In this document: positions 44,093-57,800 of the stretch, piece after piece
Position numbering within the stretch: position 1 is the first letter of the stretch
How the letters are laid out: every line of letters starts with the position of its first letter
Assembly: GCA_037102815.1 (NCBI GenBank)
Contig: BTPP01000001.1
Coordinates: forward strand, 769,001 to 833,000
DNA: 64,000 bases
Source: Neurospora intermedia
Taxonomy: Eukaryota; Ascomycota; Sordariomycetes; Sordariales; Sordariaceae
Direction of reading: 5' to 3'
Translations under genes and position numbers: made by a program
Notes under the pieces: model-generated
What the model was told of the DNA's origin: nothing
Seen by the model: only the letters and a program-made list of their open reading frames with translations
Databases searched by the model: none

Positions 44093-47000
44093 ATGCAGCG
44101 CTCTCTTTCTTCGCCCACCAACGTTCAATCGTCGCTGCGTATGTCGGGGAAACCAGAGGATCATTCCCCAAGGTTGAGCTCTCTAGTCCCGTTGCGCTAA
44201 CCCACGTCCTTCTCACGAGTAGCTCCATCCCCAGACCAGTCCCCTCCGGCAACGTCGAGGTCGCCAATTCCGCCACCTTCGGAGAGTCATGTGGACGCCT
44301 TGCACTCACGAGCACATCGAACCAAGAGCCCGTCTCGCGCGGCCAAAGACGCAAACATGAGCCGCCGTAACGACGACCTGTCTAGGCGCGGACCTGGTCT
44401 GCAGATGCCTACCACCCTTCCCATCCGTCCCATGCCCACGATCGACCAGGGCACAGAGCCGTCGCCAGCGCCTACTCCCAAGGACTCATCCGACAGTCTC
44501 AACACTAATCTTGCAACCGCCTCTTTGTCCTTGTCGGATGAGAAACCGGCCAAGCTCAAGTTCCCGCGCCCATTGTTGTCTGATGTTTCACTTTATACCC
44601 AGCCCTTTTGGAGTCCAGAAAGTGAAGGAACAACCTTGGAGGAGCTGGCCCATGTTGTTCGCCTGTCCAAGTACCAGGAGCGCAAGCGCGCAAACACAAG
44701 GATTCGCCTGCAAAGGAACCTCATTTCGACGGCACTTTCTGCCCGTCTCATGAGGTCTGGTGAGATGGCCCATCGCAGCCTGGTGGATTGCTTCCGTGGA
44801 GACGACAAGAAGACGTTTGCATCCTTGTACAATGCAATCATCGACGTCCGCAAGAGTTGCGACGAAACCCGTCGATATGCCATGCTCGAGCCCGATATGG
44901 AATTGGCGCAGGCGCCAGGTCTCACGTCAACCGAGAGCGTTGACACACCCACAGGATCAATTGCGGGCACCACCCCAGCACCAGGGACTGTGCCATGCTT
45001 CCTCAACGACCTCTCTTCTGAGTCGCGAGAGGCTTTGTTGAGTGTTCTTAATCAAATCAGAACGAATCCCGACTATTTGGCAACGAGAATCAGTTCCTTG
45101 AAAAGCACCGAACTGGCGGCGCTGACAAAGTTCCATCAGACCATGGAGCCAATTGAGTCGGTCCTTCCGTACCACAGCCGACCAGCTGGTCGTGGTACTT
45201 CGGGTATGTCGGGCTCTTCGAGTGCTGTTGGTTCTACCTTCAGTAGCTCCTCGAGCGCAGTGGGCGCCAATCGGCAGTCGGCCCAGGAAAGAAGCGCCAT
45301 CGAGCGGCTTTTGTCCTTCCAGAGACACGATCCCATGTCGGCCTTGGTATACACTTGCTTTGCTAACTCTGCAGGTCCCGACAGCGCCGAGGACCAGCGC
45401 AGGACGGCGATCTGGGCGAACGTCTGCGCTCGGTTGATCTCCAACCCGGCCACTGGCAGTGAACAGACTGTCATGTCCATCTGCAATGTTTGGGTTTCCA
45501 TGCGCGGCTGGTCCGGAAAATCCAACATGGAATGGTATCTTATGAAGATTCTGGAGGAAGGAGCCTTTCTGCTCGACCGAGCCGAAGACCAACATGGAAC
45601 CCGGTTCAATATTTCGGATTGGAGTTCCAAGGATCAGATTGCCGCGGAGGAGTTTTATGCCAAAGCTGTGGATGAGCTGTTCGAGGTCATTGACGATGAA
45701 GACAACACCGGTATCCCCGAGGGACTTATCGAGCTAGGGAACGAAATCATCAAATGCCTGGAAAAGAAATACCTCGAAGCGACCCGCAAGTGGCTTGTGG
45801 CCAAGTTCTTGTTTTCAACCTGGCTGCTCGGAGTCATCATCCACCCCGAGGCCTATGGGATGATGGCGGACTATCACATCACTGAATATGGGCGACAGAA
45901 GATTCTCAAATCCGTCGCCATGAATGCACAAAAACTCGTTATTGACATGCTCCATAGCAAAACTCCGGTCTCGATCCCACCAAAGATCCGAGGGCACATT
46001 GAGAACATACAGAACCGGTTTAGAAACACAAAGTATCAGCCCAAGACCCGCCTCTTGCCCGCTCGATCCATCACGTCCCTTCGAGAAACAGCAGAAGTTC
46101 ATCCGTATCTGGTCGTTAGCCCTGCCGATTTCGCTACCATTGCCAACGCCCTTTTCCCAGATCGAAGACCAGCCTCAGTTCACTCTGGAGGCCGCCGTTC
46201 TGGGGCCCCGTCTGTGTCCAACTTCTCTGTGGTATCTCAACCCATGTCTGTGAGGACAGCCCCTAGCACGCAGTTCGACGCCTTGTCAATTGTCAGCACC
46301 AGTGCCGGCTCGATAACCAGCGACATCACAACATCCCGCGAGCCCCTTCTCGAGGAAGGGCCCGGTTACTCTCCTCCGGCTTCAAGCGCCCCAAGTTCTT
46401 CGGTCAACTACGAGGATGACGGGTACCGTCTTCGTCTCGCCTTGCATGAAATGTCTCAGGTCCTCGGACAGGATGTGTTGAACGGCTCCTGTCACCCTTG
46501 CGCTGAGCGCTGGGCAGTTTTGTTTATCTCTGGCAACGGCAGCCAACTTTCAACGCACATGACCTTCGATCCCGATGATGAGGTCGATGAAGAGGCCACT
46601 ACCTCTAACACCGATAGCGAAACTGACGAGACTGACAACGAACGGCCGACACTGTACCACGACTATCACCAGCTCCGAGACGCGATCCTGAAGTTGGTTC
46701 AGGAATATGAGATTCCTCAGAATTTGGAGAGCAGTGGCACGCGAAAGCAAACCTTTAGTAATCGAGCATCGACACTCAAGAAATACAGGTCCAAAAACCG
46801 TATGGCCAATAATATGGGCAGCCGGAATCCATACAATAGCTGTCGTTCACGAGCCCCGAGTGTTACCAGTAGTCTGTCTGACACTTCCAGCCGGGGAAAT
46901 GGCAAGGGGAAAGAGTTACCAGAGGCCGCTGAACCCACGTCACTCCTTATCGCCATGCTAACAGCCGCATCCTCCCAATCACGAGCACAATCGGATTTTG

Positions 47001-49672
47001 TCAACGCCCACCTTTACTGGAGGACACTCCAACAGCTGAACGCCCTTACATCCGAGTCTCTGCGCAAGGATGGGTTCTCAACATTGCTCAACATCTTCTC
47101 CCGTGGCCCACGAGATTCGATCCGCAAGTCCGCTGCCGCTATTGAAGAATACGATGCATGGCTTATCTGGCTGAAGCAGAGCCAGGAGCGCGCCGAGGGT
47201 CTTATCGATTCAATGATGCGCCGGCTTCGTGCCCTTCGTAACAAGATGTGGTATGTTACCGATGTACGCAACTCCGCACCTTATGACGAATCACGAAATG
47301 TTGCAGTCGCCCTCAAAACCATGGGCATGCCTCACCGTTGGAGTTCGTTCCAGCGAGTCAAAAGCAGGATGCAACGTGGCCCAGCCTCCAGCTACCTCTT
47401 CAAGACCGAATCCCAGATCTTGGACATCCTCGCGGCGCCCGAAGAGCAAGGTGGACCCAACAAGCTCCGTGACGAGCAGGCAGAGAAAACCGCCAGATGG
47501 CTGCAACAGTATGAAGTTGAAAACTTCTGTTGCGGGGAGGAGAGAATCCATCGCTTCTGCTGTGAGGTTGACAGCTGTATCAACAAACTGCTCGGTGACA
47601 GTATCGTCGACGGGCCGGTTCTATGGTCCAGTGAACTCTTCACGCGGGATAGGCGAAATCTTGAGAGTAAGCAGGTCAACCGCCGTGACCGAGACTTCGA
47701 CACCCAGTCAGTCTCGTGGGATGACTCCATCAGTGTTATTAGCGACCCTGAAAGGAGATTCACCCCGGGGATGCGGGGCCGGTCATCCAACACCAACCTG
47801 CGAGCTCTGTCTGGTCATAATTTGAGTCAGCTGTCCTTCGATTCTAGCCGCTTCAGCTACTCACGAGCTAGCACGGCAATATCCGAACTTGACGGTTCGG
47901 ACTACTTCGGTGCATCATCCCCGGTGCATCAGATCGATTCTCGAGAGACGTTCTGGTCACCCTTCCACCGCCGGCCTACATCCCCGAGTACCGTTACGTC
48001 CAGGGCTCAGTCGCCAACCACGAGCATAACCAACTTCTCTGGCTCCTTCAACCCTCCCAACCATCACACTCTCCCGTCCAACTCCCAGCACTCGATAGGT
48101 CGGTCTGGCGCCTCAGTGTCATCTTCCAGCGAAACTGTCTTCCAGCAGCGCCAGTCAGAGGAGAAGGCTCGCTTCCTCGGCGAACTCCGCCAGACGCTTA
48201 CCAGTCTTATTCTCTCCGATCTTGGTAACTTGGTGTTCTCTCGCGGTTCGGAAACGGACGCGTGGTTTGAAGGTCTAGGCCAGGATTGTATTGATCGCCG
48301 AGAAGTCATTCAGCGCCGCAATCGTGAGGCCCTGGGTAAGGAGAAGCGCAAGTCCGCCGGCAAAGGTGGCCTCAAGCAACGGATCCTTGAAAGGAAGAAG
48401 AGCTACACCGACCTCCGCGATGGAGTAAGCGAAAAGGGAGCACCCGAGACACAAAATCCTGTTGCTGAGGCAGGTGGCTCAGGCAGTGTTCACGGAAACG
48501 AGAATACTGCCCCTAACGAGCCCTTATCCGGTCAACGGTCTAGCCGCGACGGAAAGAAGGACGCAATGCCTGATTTCCCGTTTATGAAGTCCTACCAGAG
48601 ACTCTTGCGGATGTTCTGCGTGCATCCCAACCCACATGTTAAGCTTAATGCCCTTCATGAGCTCCAACACTTGATCAGCGCATCCCTGAATTCGGGATCC
48701 CGGCGCTCTCGATTGGCCTTGGCGCGGTCTGATCCCGGCTCTGCATCTTCGACCACCGAGGAGCACGGGGCCCAAACCCGATCGCAGCCTATCGACGACG
48801 CGATTGACAGCTTCAAGGAGCGCCGTTCTCACGCGCTCATGCAAGCTCCGGCCTTTTCCGGCAGTCATGGGCATAGTGGTAGAGTGCCGGGCGGCGGACG
48901 AGAAGCCGACACGCGCTCCGTTGTGTCGGTGTACCCTGCCAACACGGATGCCATCGCCAATGTCCTACAGAAGCTCTTCCGTGATTCATCCATGCGTCCC
49001 AAAACACTCTTCCGCGACTTGCAGTTCATCGCCGCCTTTGTCTCTCCCACCATGCTTGACAAGACAGAACGAGGCAAAGCATTCTGGGACGCCGGACTTG
49101 CCGCACTCAGTCTCAAGCAAGAAGTCTGCCGGACAATGGTCGAAGTCGCAGACGAGGTAGTCAAGAACTTCACCACGACTCGCAACGACGCATACGACCA
49201 CCGGGCTGGCAGCGGAGCAGGAGAAGAGCCAAGCGGCACGCAAACACCCACAGCCGACAACCCATCGTCCCCGTTCAACTCGCCGCCATCCCCGCTTCCT
49301 CTCACCACTCACTCTCTCGCCGACGCTGCACGCATGTGGACCATCACGGCCAAGGAAGGCGATCCCACTGCGCAGCGCGAGCTGGCTATCTTTTACTTGT
49401 CCAACCCTGAGCTGGTCGAGCGGACCACTCTGCCGCTGAGCAAGCCCCGGGAGGTATTCAAGCAAGCTGTTATTGACAAGTACGGTGGTAGTGGTGGAAG
49501 ATCTGGTGCCGGTGGAAGCAGTTCAGATGAGGGCGCCAGATTTGCGGGAATGGGAATGGGCGATGTCAGGAGCGACCCGGCATTGATGTGCTTGGCTATC
49601 CACTGGATGGGAGCAGCAGAGAGCGGAGGGGACGAGTTGGCGAAGACTTTTATGGCGCAGCAGATGCGTTGA
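44093..49672 (+). CDS. Large conserved-looking fungal protein of unknown function (1831 aa)
   Basis: Two exons: 44093-44138 and 44223-49672. The 84-nt intron has GTATGT, GCTAACC and AGTAG and joins MQRSLSSPTNVQSSL to PSPDQSPP in frame, giving a start upstream of the next ATG (44357). The N-terminal 90 residues are Ser/Pro/Arg-rich. Residues about 95-650 are a well-ordered helical part; a segment near residue 545 (KFLFSTWLLGVIIHPEAYGMM) recalls the RasGAP fold core, but I am not sure. Ser-rich linkers alternate with helical blocks to about 1500. Near the C terminus AKEGDPTAQRELAIFYL and CLAIHWMGAAESGG look like two Sel1-type repeats. No membrane helix or signal peptide is seen. The gene is real by its length, codon use and clean splice; its role I cannot name. 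Confidence 0.85.
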
Positions 49673-51075
49673 TATTTTGGCTCCAGGGACGGAGTGAGTC
49701 GAGAGGCATGGGCTTCAACGCCTGGGCCGCGTAGCTAACGTGGTTCGTGTGAGTGTGCGTGTGCTTGTTGGGCAAAGGCTGGTCACTTCTGGAAAGTTTC
49801 GCCCGGCTTGCTGTAGTTGTTGCTTTTCTCTGTCCTCCTGGGTTGATCATTTGAAGTCTCTTTCCCGCTACTGCTTTTGGAGGTTCCCTTTTCGTTTTGC
49901 TTATACCATCAACGATATGCCAGGCAGGTCTTACATACCACCATGTACACTCACCACAGTCATGTTTTTTCTCTTCTTTTCTTGGTGGACGTCAGCGTTC
50001 AATACTTTTTGGAAATGCTGCAGCGCAGCCTCGGGTCAGATTTTCTGTTTTTTCTTGTCAGCTTGAATACCCCTTTTTGCGTATACCATTCCCCACCATC
50101 ATGTTTTGTCTTTATCGGTCGTGTCATGTCACGTCATGTCACACAGTGTCTCTTGTACAGGTTTTCTTTACATTGGGTGGTTATCTGCTGTTTTGTCCCT
50201 GTTTATTCGGCCGCTTGAGTGCCTACCATGTTATGTACCAGGAGGGAGGGAACGCAGCCAACAATGGCAACTGTCTAAATGGCGCACGCACACACACACG
50301 CGGGCAGAATTTCGGGGGATATGTGTAGATTATGATGTATGAACTATGAAGTAGTAAGAAGGGAGGAAGGGGGTTTTCACTTCCGGGGAGTGAAGAGGGA
50401 GGTTGGAGGTGATGGAAGTGAACGAATAAAATATAAAAGACCGCTTCGGTTCATCCTTGTGTCGAGATGTGTAATTATATCGAGCTTAGTAACCGGGGCT
50501 ATTGATACTGCACAGCTCGAATACCGCTGTTGGATATATCCCTCGAACGTGATTTGATGACAGGGAATAAAGCCATCTGGATTCTCTTTTTAATGTGCCT
50601 TAGAACAGAACAGAATTGATTGGCTTACGGGATCAGAAATAGAGAAGACGAAGGTGAGTGTCAACAAAAGGAAGAGGAAGATGGGATGATGGAGAGATGG
50701 GACGAAGAGAGGGTTAGGGTTTGTGCGCTGGTGTATCTGAATGTAACAATTCTAGCGGGGGTGGTGGGGTGGACTCAATCGCACCCGAAACAAGCAGGCG
50801 GCGGCAAATGGCAGAAGCGTTGCCGCCGTGGATTTTGAGTCATCCGTTGCCGGAAACCGGGGACCCGACTGGGGGCGCGCGGTCCGGCCGCTACTGTATG
50901 GAGCTGGTCCCCAAGTCGAATCGGGCGCCGCCGTTGCAGTAGCCCAGGTGTCTCGGAAAAGTTCCAAGTGGATTGATCAGAGGAGTTCCCCGTCCTTCGT
51001 CTCCGTCTCCGTCTCCGTCTTGCGCCAGTCCTCTTCCAAGACTCGACCGCCGACGACTCCCCCAATCAGCCCAAC
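49673..51075. other. Intergenic region, large gene / phenylalanyl-tRNA synthetase beta
   Basis: 1.4 kb in tandem orientation. The first half is T-rich on the plus strand (49740-50220) and should contain the 3' end of the large transcript. Near 50280-50300 is a short (CA)n tract. The leader of the next gene contains CGTCTCCGTCTCCGTCTC at 50998-51016. Confidence 0.55.
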
Positions 51076-53113
51076 ATGCCTACCATTAACGTCGACAAGT
51101 ACCGCCTCTTCGAGGAGCTTGGCGAGCAGTAAGTTTTCCCTTTGGTGATTTTTGAATTATCACGGTTACCCCGCCATGGTGTTTTGACTATTTCTATGGA
51201 CGGACAAAAATCACTTACACGCTTTGCGCCAACCACCACAGGTTCACTCCCGACACCTTCCAACAGCTCTGCTTCGAGTTCGGTATCGAGCTCGACAAGG
51301 ACACCGAGGAGGATGAGACGCGCCCCAAGGACCAGGCCCCCGAGCTGGCCATCGAGATTCCCGCCAACCGCTACGACATGCTCTGCTTCGAGGGCATCGC
51401 CATGTACCTGAACATCTTCCGCGGCAAGCAGACCACCCCCAACTTCAAGTTGCTCGACATCCCCGAGGACAAGATGCAGAAGATCACCGTCAGCCCCGAG
51501 ACCGAAAAGGTCCGCCCCTACGTCGCCGGCGCCATCCTGCGCAACCTCAAGTTCACCCCGGAGAGATACGAGTCCTTCATCGGTTTGCAAGACAAGCTGC
51601 ACCAGAACCTGGCCAGGCAAAGAACCCTCGTCTCCATCGGCACCCACGATCTCGACACCATCCAGGGCCCCTTCACCTACGAGGCCCTCGCCCCCAAGGA
51701 CATCAACTTTGTTCCCCTCAACCAGACCAAGAAGATGAACGGCCAAGAGCTGATGGAGTTCTACGAGTCCGACAAGCACCTCGGCCGCTACCTGCACATC
51801 ATCCGCGACAAGCCCGTCTACCCCGTCATCTTCGACGCCAACAAGACCGTCTGCTCGCTGCCGCCCATCATCAACAGCGACCACTCCAAGATCACGCTCG
51901 ACACCAAGAACGTCTTCATCGAGATCACCGCCACCGACCAGACCAAGCTCGACATTGTCTGCAACATCATGGTCGCCATGTTCTCCAAGTACTGCGACGA
52001 GCCCTTCACCATCGAGCCCGTCAAGATCGTGTCCGAGCACAACGGCACCACCCGCGTCACCCCCAGCCTGCACACCCGTGTCATGGACGTCGAAGTCGAT
52101 TACCTCAACCAGTGCTGCGGTCTTCAAGAGTCGCCCGAGTCGCTGTGCAAGCTGCTCGGCAAGATGGCGTACACTGCTGTCCCCGATAAGGAGGACGCCA
52201 AGCTCATCAAGGTTTCTGTGCCTCCTACCCGTGCCGATGTGTTGCACGCCTGCGATGTGGTATGTTTTTTACTCTCCTCTTTCCCCCCCCCCCCCCCCCC
52301 CCCATTACCTTACTTTCCGTCACACCTAGCCGCCACTAAACTAACACATTGCTACAGATGGAAGACGTCGCCATCGCTTACGGCTACAACAACCTCCCCC
52401 GTACTTCCCCCAACCAGGCCTCCACCATCGGCAAGCCGCTCATGATCAACAAGGTGTCCGACATTGTGCGCAACGAATGCGCCATGGCCGGCTGGATCGA
52501 AGTCATGCCCTTGATCCTCTGCTCGCACGAGGAGAACTTTGAGTGGCTCAACCGCGTCGACGACGGCCAGACCGCCGTCAAGCTCGCCAACCCCAAGTCG
52601 GTCGAGTACCAAGTCGTGCGCACCTCCCTCTTGCCTGGTCTGCTCAAGACCCTGCGCGAGAACAAGTCGGTGCGCTTGCCGCTCAAGATCACCGAGGTGG
52701 CCGATATTGCCTTGAAGGACGAGACCAAGGAGCGCAAGGCGCGCAACGAACGTCACTTCGCCGCGGCTTTCTACGGCAAGACCTCGGGTTTCGAAGTGGT
52801 CCACGGCCTGTTGGACAGGATCCTGTCCATGCTGCGCGTCAGCTTCGTCACGCATGAGGAGGACCTCCATGGCAAGAGCATCGATTACAAGGTTGCGGAA
52901 AACCCGAGCGAGGAGAAGGGCAACGGGTACTTCATCAAGGAGATTGACGAGCCGACCTTCTTCCAGGGGAGGGCGGCGGCCATCTATCTGCGCTTGGGAG
53001 GCGAGACCAGGAGGATTGGCGAGTTTGGTGTGCTGCATCCGACTGTGCTGGAGAAGTTTGACTTGAGATACCCGGTTAGTGTGTTGGAGGTTAATCTGGA
53101 GGTTTTCCTTTGA
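51076..53113 (+). CDS. frs1: Phenylalanyl-tRNA synthetase beta subunit, cytosolic
   Basis: Three exons: 51076-51128, 51242-52259 and 52358-53113, giving 608 residues. Introns have GTAAGT...CACAG and GTATGT...ACTAAAC...ACAG. The N-terminal MPTINVDKYRLFEELG and the domain order (B1; B3/B4 editing part with PYVAGAILRN and LVSIGTHDLDTIQGPFTYEA; B5 with VPPTRADVLHACDV; catalytic-like B6/B7 core) match the eukaryotic beta chain, which pairs with the alpha chain in an (alpha-beta)2 enzyme. The C terminus (GEFGVLHPTVLEKFDLRYP) is also typical. Intron 2 carries 21 consecutive C bases. Length is close to yeast Frs1. Confidence 0.96.
52283..52303. repeat. Poly(C)21 tract inside frs1 intron 2
   Basis: Twenty-one consecutive C bases between donor and branch site of the 98-nt second intron of the PheRS beta gene. 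Confidence 0.95.
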
Positions 53114-54878
53114 GTGAGTGAAAGGAGGGGGAAAACGAAAGGGTTAATCTAAGAGGATGATGATGACAGGAAAAGAAAAAGAAGTGAAAAAGGTTTACAC
53201 GTACTTGTGCAGAATAGAGAAGATTTTCAGTTGTTTGTTTGTTTGTTCAGGTCCGCTCTCTCCGTTATTGTCCCTCTGTATCGTTATGTCGGCCAACATC
53301 CATACGATGGACAAAGTTCTTGGGTAAATTCAGCCCCCCCTATGGTGAGTAATATATCTGGACCATGTCCCGTGTTCTACCCGGGCGGAGTCATCGATGC
53401 GCACTAACATAGATAGAAGTAAGTAGGTATTCCAGGGCAATCTTTCCCATCGTCTTGTCTTGTCTTCAGGACGTCTTGCCAAGCGGCAGATAGATAGACC
53501 TTCCAACCCATCATCGAACAACTCAACCCTCTTTTTCGTTCTCTCCTTGTCATAATGCTATTTTCAACATGCGTGGATTCTACACTTCATCATCTCCCTG
53601 GCCATGCTCATTTAACTTTTTCGACGGGACCACAAGCCACCGACCACGGCAGTGACACCGATCCCTAAGGATCTTCTCTCTGCCTGAGGCCATCCAAGAT
53701 CTATCGCCTTCGCACTCCTCCAGCCTGAGTTGACATTTCGTTCGGCAACCATATTTGGCCTGTTTTACTTTTGAGCTGACTGCATGGTCTCCGCGGCTCA
53801 AGTGTGATGGCTGAGATCTTCACTCCCGCGCTTACTTCCAAAGCTTATGGTATCCTCTACCGATGCCATCACTCATCAATTCCAGTTCTGCATGACGGTG
53901 GTAGGTAGGCTAAGAGACCTGGAATCACAGCAAGGGATGGTATGAGCGTATCTGCCGGACAGGAATGGCAGTCGTCATCCGTCATGGCAGTCTCTTCGTG
54001 GAATACATACAGGGCGGTTGTTTACTGAGAGCAAAAGGTGCCTACCTAGGTTCATCATCCTACCCATAATTACAACATCAAGCCTTTTCACCTTTACATT
54101 GAGCCATTCAATCTCATTTCATATCTCTGTGATGTTGTATTAACAGATTCGTAGGGTTTACATGGATATCTCGAAATAATGGCCTGTTGCTCTTGGGAAG
54201 AGGTGATCCCACTTCCTGCAATGCAGATAGCAGCAAGCAGGCAGGATGCTTCCGATTACAGCACCACCAGTGCTTCCCGATACACACCCGAGGTTGACAT
54301 GTTTTCCATGTGCCAACACCTGTCTCGGTAGAGGACGGGAAAGTCAAGCTTGCGAGGACGGCTTTCGCACCTCTTACCTCCCAACACCACCACCTCTGTC
54401 AGCCCATCTCGGCAGCTTAGCCTTCCATCACTTTGCGATCGACATTGTGTTGACACTTGGTATTCCCCCCCCATTTTTGACGCAGATAGATACACAAGCG
54501 TGAAACAAGTGTCTTTCATCTTTTTCTTTTTCCTTCTTCCTCTGTTACTTCTCCCCTTCCTCTCCGTGGGGGGAAAGTCCCGGTTCCCTCTCGATGCCCT
54601 CCCTGGCTGCATCTCTACCTAACTATTTGGTTGACTTAGCTTGAATGATTACATTTGGCCCTCGATATAGCTTTCTACTCGCAACTGACTCGGCGAGTAG
54701 TCGTCTACGGCGGGCAGGTTCAGATCCACCAGCCAATGCTCGAAAAGTAGAAGACGCCCGTACACTTCAACAGTTGACCGCCAACGCCAGAAGTACCAAG
54801 TTAAACCACCCCGAGGGAATTGACAAATTTGACGACTTCTTTGGGATCGATCTCAACAGCAGCAGCAGCAGTACCGAT
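53114..54878. other. Intergenic region upstream of the MFS transporter
   Basis: 1.76 kb without a recognised gene. An ATG at 54645 is in frame with the transporter and would add 78 residues of hydrophilic, low-similarity sequence; it may belong to the leader. A (CAG/AGC)n tract sits at 54857-54870. Confidence 0.5.
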
Positions 54879-57800
54879 ATGCCTGGCTGGAGGTATGCCT
54901 TTGCTTTGTCCAAGGATGCGGTCAAAGCCGCTACGCCACCGGGGACCCTCGTGAGGCTTGTTGGTATGTATGGTACCTTTCACCGATACTCCCTTCCGTC
55001 GTCCCTCCCCTTCTTGCCTTCCCCATCTTGCCCTCCTCCCCCTTACTACCGCCCGATACCTGACCGATTCGACTGACACCCCCTAACCACCACAAGAACA
55101 CAACCATAGCCAAACCCAACCAATCCCACACCAAACCACATCCCAATTACCATTCCCCATCCCGACCTCCGACCCTTCCGACCCCCTCAATTGGGCCCGC
55201 TGGCGCAAACTCTCCTGTCTCTGCAGCCTCTGCTACTACGCCTTCGTCTGTTCCTTTGCCTCCGCCTCGCTCGCGCCCGCTTTAGGCGCATGGAACGTCT
55301 CGTTTCCCTCAGACCCACGAGGCATCGAAGAACTCAGTCGATTGACTTTTCTGAATGTCCTCGTGCTGGGGCTGGGTAATATCTTTTTGGTGCCGCTGGC
55401 GAATGCCTATGGACGAAGAATCGTGTTGGTGGGGAGTGTGTTGGTGCTGTTTGTTGCGAGTGCTTGTGGGACGAGAGATACTGGTAATGGGATGTATGAG
55501 GGGATGTTGGTCGTTAGGATCTTTCAGGGGTTGGGGAGTAGTGTGTCGGAGACGCTGGGGCCGGTGGTGGTGGGGGAGATGTTTTTTGTGAGGGAGAGGG
55601 GGAGGTGGATGGTAGGTTTTCTTCTCTTTCGAGACAGGAGCTGGGAATTGGGAGTAGGAGAGTTAGTGCGATCTTGATGCTGACGACCTACCTACCTCTA
55701 GGCTCTGTATACCGCTTCTTTGGCGGGCGGATCGGCAATAGGAGGGATATGTGGAGGATACATTTCCACGAGATACGGATGGTTCGGTATCTTTTGGGTG
55801 ACTGCCGCGCTGACAGGAGTGGCGTTGCTGGCAATGGTGTTCTTGGTTCCGGAGACGCTCTTTAAAAGGGGCCCGTTATGTTTTCCGGCAATCGCAGCTG
55901 CTTGTCGGAAAGAGAGGAGGCATAGACATCGACATGGACAACATCGAAACCACCATCACCACGACATTGCGGAGGAAGAAAAGGAGATTGACGGTGGTGG
56001 TGGTGGTGATGGGCAGTACCGCCACAGCAGCCGAAGATCGAGCGTTCGACGATACTATTACCAACCAACTCGCACACCGTATCTCAGCTTGGGTACATTA
56101 CCGTCCATACGAATGACGATGCCCTCACGATTCATCACCTCGGTCTATACCCCGCTGAACATCAATACAAACCAACCTCAGTACTTCCGGGACTACTGGG
56201 ATCCACGGCTGGGGCTGACTTGGTACGAAACAGCCTCGGAGTCGGAGGATGAGGATGAGTCTGAGGAGGAGAGATTCTCGATGGGTGGTCACGGGAGGGA
56301 GTCCACATTGCCAACGGTTCTACGGCCGCCGCCACCTACAGCAGCAACAGCAGCGCAAGGAGGACGAGATGTGGCTGCAGGTGGCCTTTTTGCTTCTCCA
56401 AGAGAAATCGCAGCACGACGAGCCACCGCCCAAAGGCCTCGCTACCGCCTCTTTCCTCCTTCCGAGGTTGACATACGTCCAATCCTGTGCCACGAACCGG
56501 CACCAGCACCACCCCAAAGAGACACCAACGAATTTTCCAATCGCTTCTTCACCCATGGCGCCTTCGTTCCCCCCTTCAACAATGGTGGCAATTCGGTCTT
56601 TTCTTCCGTCCCTTCCTCCCGAGATCCATCCACCCACTACGAATCCTACACCTACCTCCGCTCCCTCCGCTTCTTCTTCTTTCCCTCACGCCAGCAGCGG
56701 CCGCCTCCACCCCAGCACACTCCTTTCGACCTCCCGTTTCCCGAATCATCCCCTTCCACTTACCAGCATTCCCCCCACAATTTCAGCCCTAACCCCAATT
56801 TGCATCCCAATCCCAACCCCGTCTTCCGTCCCCGTCCCCGTCATAATCCCATCCTTAAACCCTCCTTCTTCCATTTTGATTCCTTCCCCTCTTCATCTCC
56901 CACCCAAATACTCCCCTTTGATACTACTACCCCCAAATCCCTCTGGCGCCACTTCTTATCTCCCATCCTCACCCTCCGTCTCCCAGCCGTCTGGATCGCC
57001 ACCTTACATTCCTCCCTCTTAATCGGCTCCGTCTCCGTTTTATCCACCCTCGGACCGTCACTATTGGCTTCGGCGCCATATTACTGGACTGTAGACCACG
57101 CGGGGGCGGTGTTGTTTGGTGGGGCGGTGATAGGGATTGTACTGGGGGGATTGTATGTTTTTGTGGTGGGGGATGAGCGGATGAAGACTGCGGGTAGATT
57201 GCACGTCGATGGAGGGATGAGGGTGGGGGATGGGGGGAAGGGACTGGGTAGAAGGGGAGGGGGGGGAGGAGGCGGAGGGGGCGGAAATAGTAGGAGCGGA
57301 GGGGGACTCAGAGGAGGGGGACAGGGAATGAGGGGAGGGGGACAGGGACTCGAAGAAGGAGGGAGAAGAAGTAGAAGGGGAAGGGGAGAAAGGATGGAGA
57401 GAATCAAAAGTTGGGGGGAGAGGTTATTTGGCAGCGGGAACAATGACTACGGATATGCAGAGGCGGAAAGTAGGTTGATGGTTGCGTTGCCTGGGCTGGT
57501 GATTGCCACGGCAGGGTTACTGGTTTGGGGATTTTGCGGGGAGTATGGACCTGCTTTGGACGCAGCAGCTGCTGCTGCTTCTGCTGCTGGTGGGAATAAT
57601 AGCACAAGTGGTGGGAATGGGAATGGGAATGTCACGGTGCCGGGTGTGGGACCGGGACTGGGCAGTGGGAATGGAGGAGGAGGGTATGGAGTGAATAGGT
57701 ATAGTTGGCTTGGGTTGATGTTTGCGTTTGGGATGGTCGGCTTTGGGATGGCTGGGGTGCCGGGCGTTTGGTTTAATTATGTGAGTCTTCCTTTTCTTTC

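Noticed and set aside
54645-54878. ATG 54645 as start of the MFS transporter
   Set aside because: In frame, but the added 78 residues look unlike the family, and MPGW at 54879 matches how related fungal transporters begin. It cannot be fully excluded.
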